Source of the DNA: Ignavibacteriales bacterium
Lineage (GTDB): Bacteria > Bacteroidota > Ignavibacteria > Ignavibacteriales > SURF-24
Assembly (NCBI GenBank): GCA_003599415.1
Contig: QZKB01000067.1
Location: forward strand, 1 to 64,000
Direction of reading: 5' to 3'
Length of the DNA: 64,000 nucleotides
Positions 62,130 to 64,000 of this stretch are shown here, in pieces. The translations under genes and the position numbers were made by a program. A model generated the notes under the pieces. That model made no database searches. It was not told where the DNA came from and was given only the letters and a program-made list of their open reading frames with translations. The stretch's first letter is position 1, and each line of letters starts with the position of its first letter.

Positions 62130-64000
62130 ATGAAAAGAATTTTTACTCTTGTGCTTCTTCTTGTAATTATTGCCGGTTCGGCTTTACCTCAGGAAGTTGA
62201 CAAGTATGGTTATCCGATTTATAAAAAACTGAGCGAAGCGGATTTAACCAGGCTGCTGGGTGATCAATTCAATCCTCAGCTTAGAAAAACAAACGGAGAT
62301 TATAATCTTATTAAACAAATCATAGTAAGCGGAAATAAAATTACTACTGTAATTTATAATTATGGTTCAATCTGTAAACCAAATACTTTAGGAAATATCG
62401 CAGACCTCGTTTGGCAAAACCTAGGGTACGGTTTTGAATTTGGTCCCTTGGTTGCTGCAGAAGTTGTTGATGATTCCGGGAACACAGTTAATATTGTTGA
62501 TGATTCGTTTATATTAACCGGGCAGGGTGATTATTCACCTGATGGTACAATTAAATGGGGTTGGCTACCAAAAGCTGGCTATGTTGATCCTGCACAGGAT
62601 GAAATAGCAAGCCTTAATGCACCAGATGCAGATGGCGACGGCAAACCTGATTCCTGGCCGGAAAGATGGTATAATGCTGGTGCAGACAAATATATTTGGC
62701 CGGCATTTCTTGGTGATCAGGCTACTGCTCCAGATGAGGAAGTCTACTTTGTTGTTGATGATTACACCAACGCTGAATTTGATTACTTCCCGTTTATTAA
62801 TGATAACACTAAAAGAGGACTCGGGCTTGATATGGAAGTCCGTATACTTCAGTTTAATAATGCTCTTGCCGAAGATATAATGTTTCTTGTTTATAATGTT
62901 GTTAATAGAAGTGATAAAAATCTTGATAAAGTCTATTTTGGTATGCATGGTGATCCGCACGTAGGTGGTCCAGATAATTATTCTGATGACAGGGCTGGTT
63001 TTATTGATCCTGAAGGTAAATCACTTCAAAGTTCAATAGCTTTTCCTTTCAGAGCAAGAAACATGGTTTTCTCCTGGGATGATGATATGGAAGGAATGTA
63101 CTCAAGAACCTGCGGTTACTTTGGATGGAAATTTCTTGAATCACCTACCAATTCATCCAACAGCGAGGATGATGATGTTGATGGTTTAACTGATGAATCC
63201 CCATATAACAGTTCAGGACCTTACATTGATGGAATTACTACTCCATTAACGACCGGCATTACTAATTTAACTTGGTTCACTTCTGTCTACGGAGCACCAA
63301 AAGCTCGTTTTTCCGGTGATGAAGATGGTGATTGGGATCCGCTTAAAGATGATATTGGAATTGATGGTATTGCCCCTACTTCAGTTAATTATCCAGGACC
63401 GGATTATGGTGAAGCAGATGGTAAACCAAGCCAGGGATGGTTCAGTGATTTGAATGTAAATGAAAAATATGATACTGGTGAACCGTTAAGTGAAGAAAGA
63501 ATACCGGGTTACGTTTGGGCTGGTTCCGAACCGGGATTTGGTTACAGGGATATTTCTGAATCAGACCAGATCGGTTTAACAAGTTTTCATCCTGCAACAT
63601 ATACAAACTCACTTCCTAATGTACCTAAAAATGATCCATTGATGTGGGAATGGTTATCCTCCGATACAATTGATACAGGACAGGAATTATTAACAGCAGC
63701 AGGCGATAATATTTTCAATTTTGGTTCCGGCCCGTTAAAACTTGAGAAAGGTGAGAGCCAGAGATTTTCTATGGCAATCTTATTTGGCGATAACCTTGAT
63801 GACTTGATATTAAATGCGGAAACTTCAACACGTATATTGGAATCTGATTACAGATTTGCTAAACCACCTGAAAAACCTAAAGTTAAAGCTGTTGCCGGTA
63901 AAGATAGAGTTACTTTATACTGGGATAATACAAGCGAGCTTTCGTTTGATCCTTTCTTAAGAGCAAACGATTTTCAGGGGTATAAAATTTACAGAAGCCG
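62130..64000 (+). CDS. large secreted protein, 3' end beyond window (FN3-like domain near the end)
   Basis: ATG 62130 is preceded by AAGGA (62116-62120). The frame stays open to the end of the window, about 623 residues, and is missing from the track for that reason. A signal peptide (cleavage near ALPQ) is followed by acidic beta-rich sequence with repeated Asp/Gly turns such as DADGDGKPDSW and DDVDGLTDES, which could bind calcium. The last visible part (AGKDRVTLYWDNTSE, then FQGYKIYRS) is the start of an FN3-type module. Such proteins often end in a T9SS sorting domain, but that part is not visible. Likely an operon partner of the TonB-dependent receptor. Confidence 0.75.
   Translation, partial: MKRIFTLVLLLVIIAGSALPQEVDKYGYPIYKKLSEADLTRLLGDQFNPQLRKTNGDYNLIKQIIVSGNKITTVIYNYGSICKPNTLGNIADLVWQNLGYGFEFGPLVAAEVVDDSGNTVNIVDDSFILTGQGDYSPDGTIKWGWLPKAGYVDPAQDEIASLNAPDADGDGKPDSWPERWYNAGADKYIWPAFLGDQATAPDEEVYFVVDDYTNAEFDYFPFINDNTKRGLGLDMEVRILQFNNALAEDIMFLVYNVVNRSDKNLDKVYFGMHGDPHVGGPDNYSDDRAGFIDPEGKSLQSSIAFPFRARNMVFSWDDDMEGMYSRTCGYFGWKFLESPTNSSNSEDDDVDGLTDESPYNSSGPYIDGITTPLTTGITNLTWFTSVYGAPKARFSGDEDGDWDPLKDDIGIDGIAPTSVNYPGPDYGEADGKPSQGWFSDLNVNEKYDTGEPLSEERIPGYVWAGSEPGFGYRDISESDQIGLTSFHPATYTNSLPNVPKNDPLMWEWLSSDTIDTGQELLTAAGDNIFNFGSGPLKLEKGESQRFSMAILFGDNLDDLILNAETSTRILESDYRFAKPPEKPKVKAVAGKDRVTLYWDNTSELSFDPFLRANDFQGYKIYRS

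Noticed and set aside
62565-62960. 131-aa minus-strand ORF at the right end
   Set aside because: It is antisense to the open plus-strand frame beginning at 62130, which has a signal peptide and Shine-Dalgarno sequence.
1-64000. CRISPR arrays, rRNA and tRNA genes
   Set aside because: No regularly spaced direct repeats, tRNA-like cloverleaf with CCA end or rRNA core sequence was noticed on reading; short or divergent tRNAs could be missed without a scan.

Overview
The window is AT-rich, gene-dense bacterial chromosome. The gene set points to the Bacteroidota/Ignavibacteriota/Chlorobiota side of the tree, most likely Ignavibacteria. The signs are a SprA outer-membrane translocon protein and a PorX-type response regulator of type IX secretion (T9SS), a secreted hydrolase whose C-terminal sorting domain begins with the NYPNPFN motif, a fused CcoN-CcoO cbb3 oxidase, and a TonB-dependent receptor paired with a large secreted FN3-type protein. 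Shine-Dalgarno sites are common, and at least one promoter has textbook -35/-10 hexamers. The lineage is an inference from gene content; no 16S or tRNA gene was seen.

Layout. 1-211: tail of a possible family-9 glycosidase. 355-14955: a co-directional block that looks like a synthase-dependent exopolysaccharide system. It holds a RecA/KaiC-like ATPase with an altered Walker A and a degenerate cyclase-like tail, a TPR plus beta-barrel outer-membrane protein, an SGNH hydrolase, a membrane family-2 glycosyltransferase, a small membrane linker protein, a membrane-anchored GATase-like/NodB-like protein that lacks the usual metal ligands, an FN3 lipoprotein, and a multi-PAS hybrid kinase with a degraded ATPase domain. 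This is my best candidate for an undescribed system. 15-20 kb: a DNA-damage and housekeeping block (lexA with a long palindrome overlapping its promoter, DUF3795, Ada, a methyltransferase, an AEC transporter, an AlkD-like protein). 20.2-23 kb: a cydAB operon headed by an Rrf2 Fe-S regulator. 23.2-25.7 kb: small proteins, an S9 peptidase, and a RAYT transposase carrying one REP-like palindrome inside its ORF and another over its stop codon. 25.8-34.2 kb: a complete minus-strand cbb3 oxidase and maturation operon (ccoI-S-NO-Q-P-G-H and a SafE-like protein).

34.4-37.6 kb: an alanine dehydrogenase-like enzyme, an acetyl-CoA hydrolase/CoA-transferase and a PPP-type phosphatase. 37.6-47 kb: sprA, porX and tsaE; the sprA reading frame is open well upstream of its only conventional start and encodes a hydrophobic segment there. 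47-54.8 kb: a serine beta-lactamase-like hydrolase, a DUF6051-like protein, a secreted creatininase-family protein, tsaD, a chorismate mutase, mltG and an Ig-like lipoprotein. 54.8-59 kb (minus): a T9SS cargo esterase, a GH20-like lipoprotein, a small secreted protein and a GlmM-type mutase. 59.1-64 kb: a TonB-dependent receptor with a strong promoter, then the start of a large secreted protein that runs off the window.

Together the genes suggest a microaerobe or facultative anaerobe with two high-affinity terminal oxidases, T9SS secretion of degradative enzymes, and an extracellular polysaccharide or adhesion apparatus under multi-domain signalling control.
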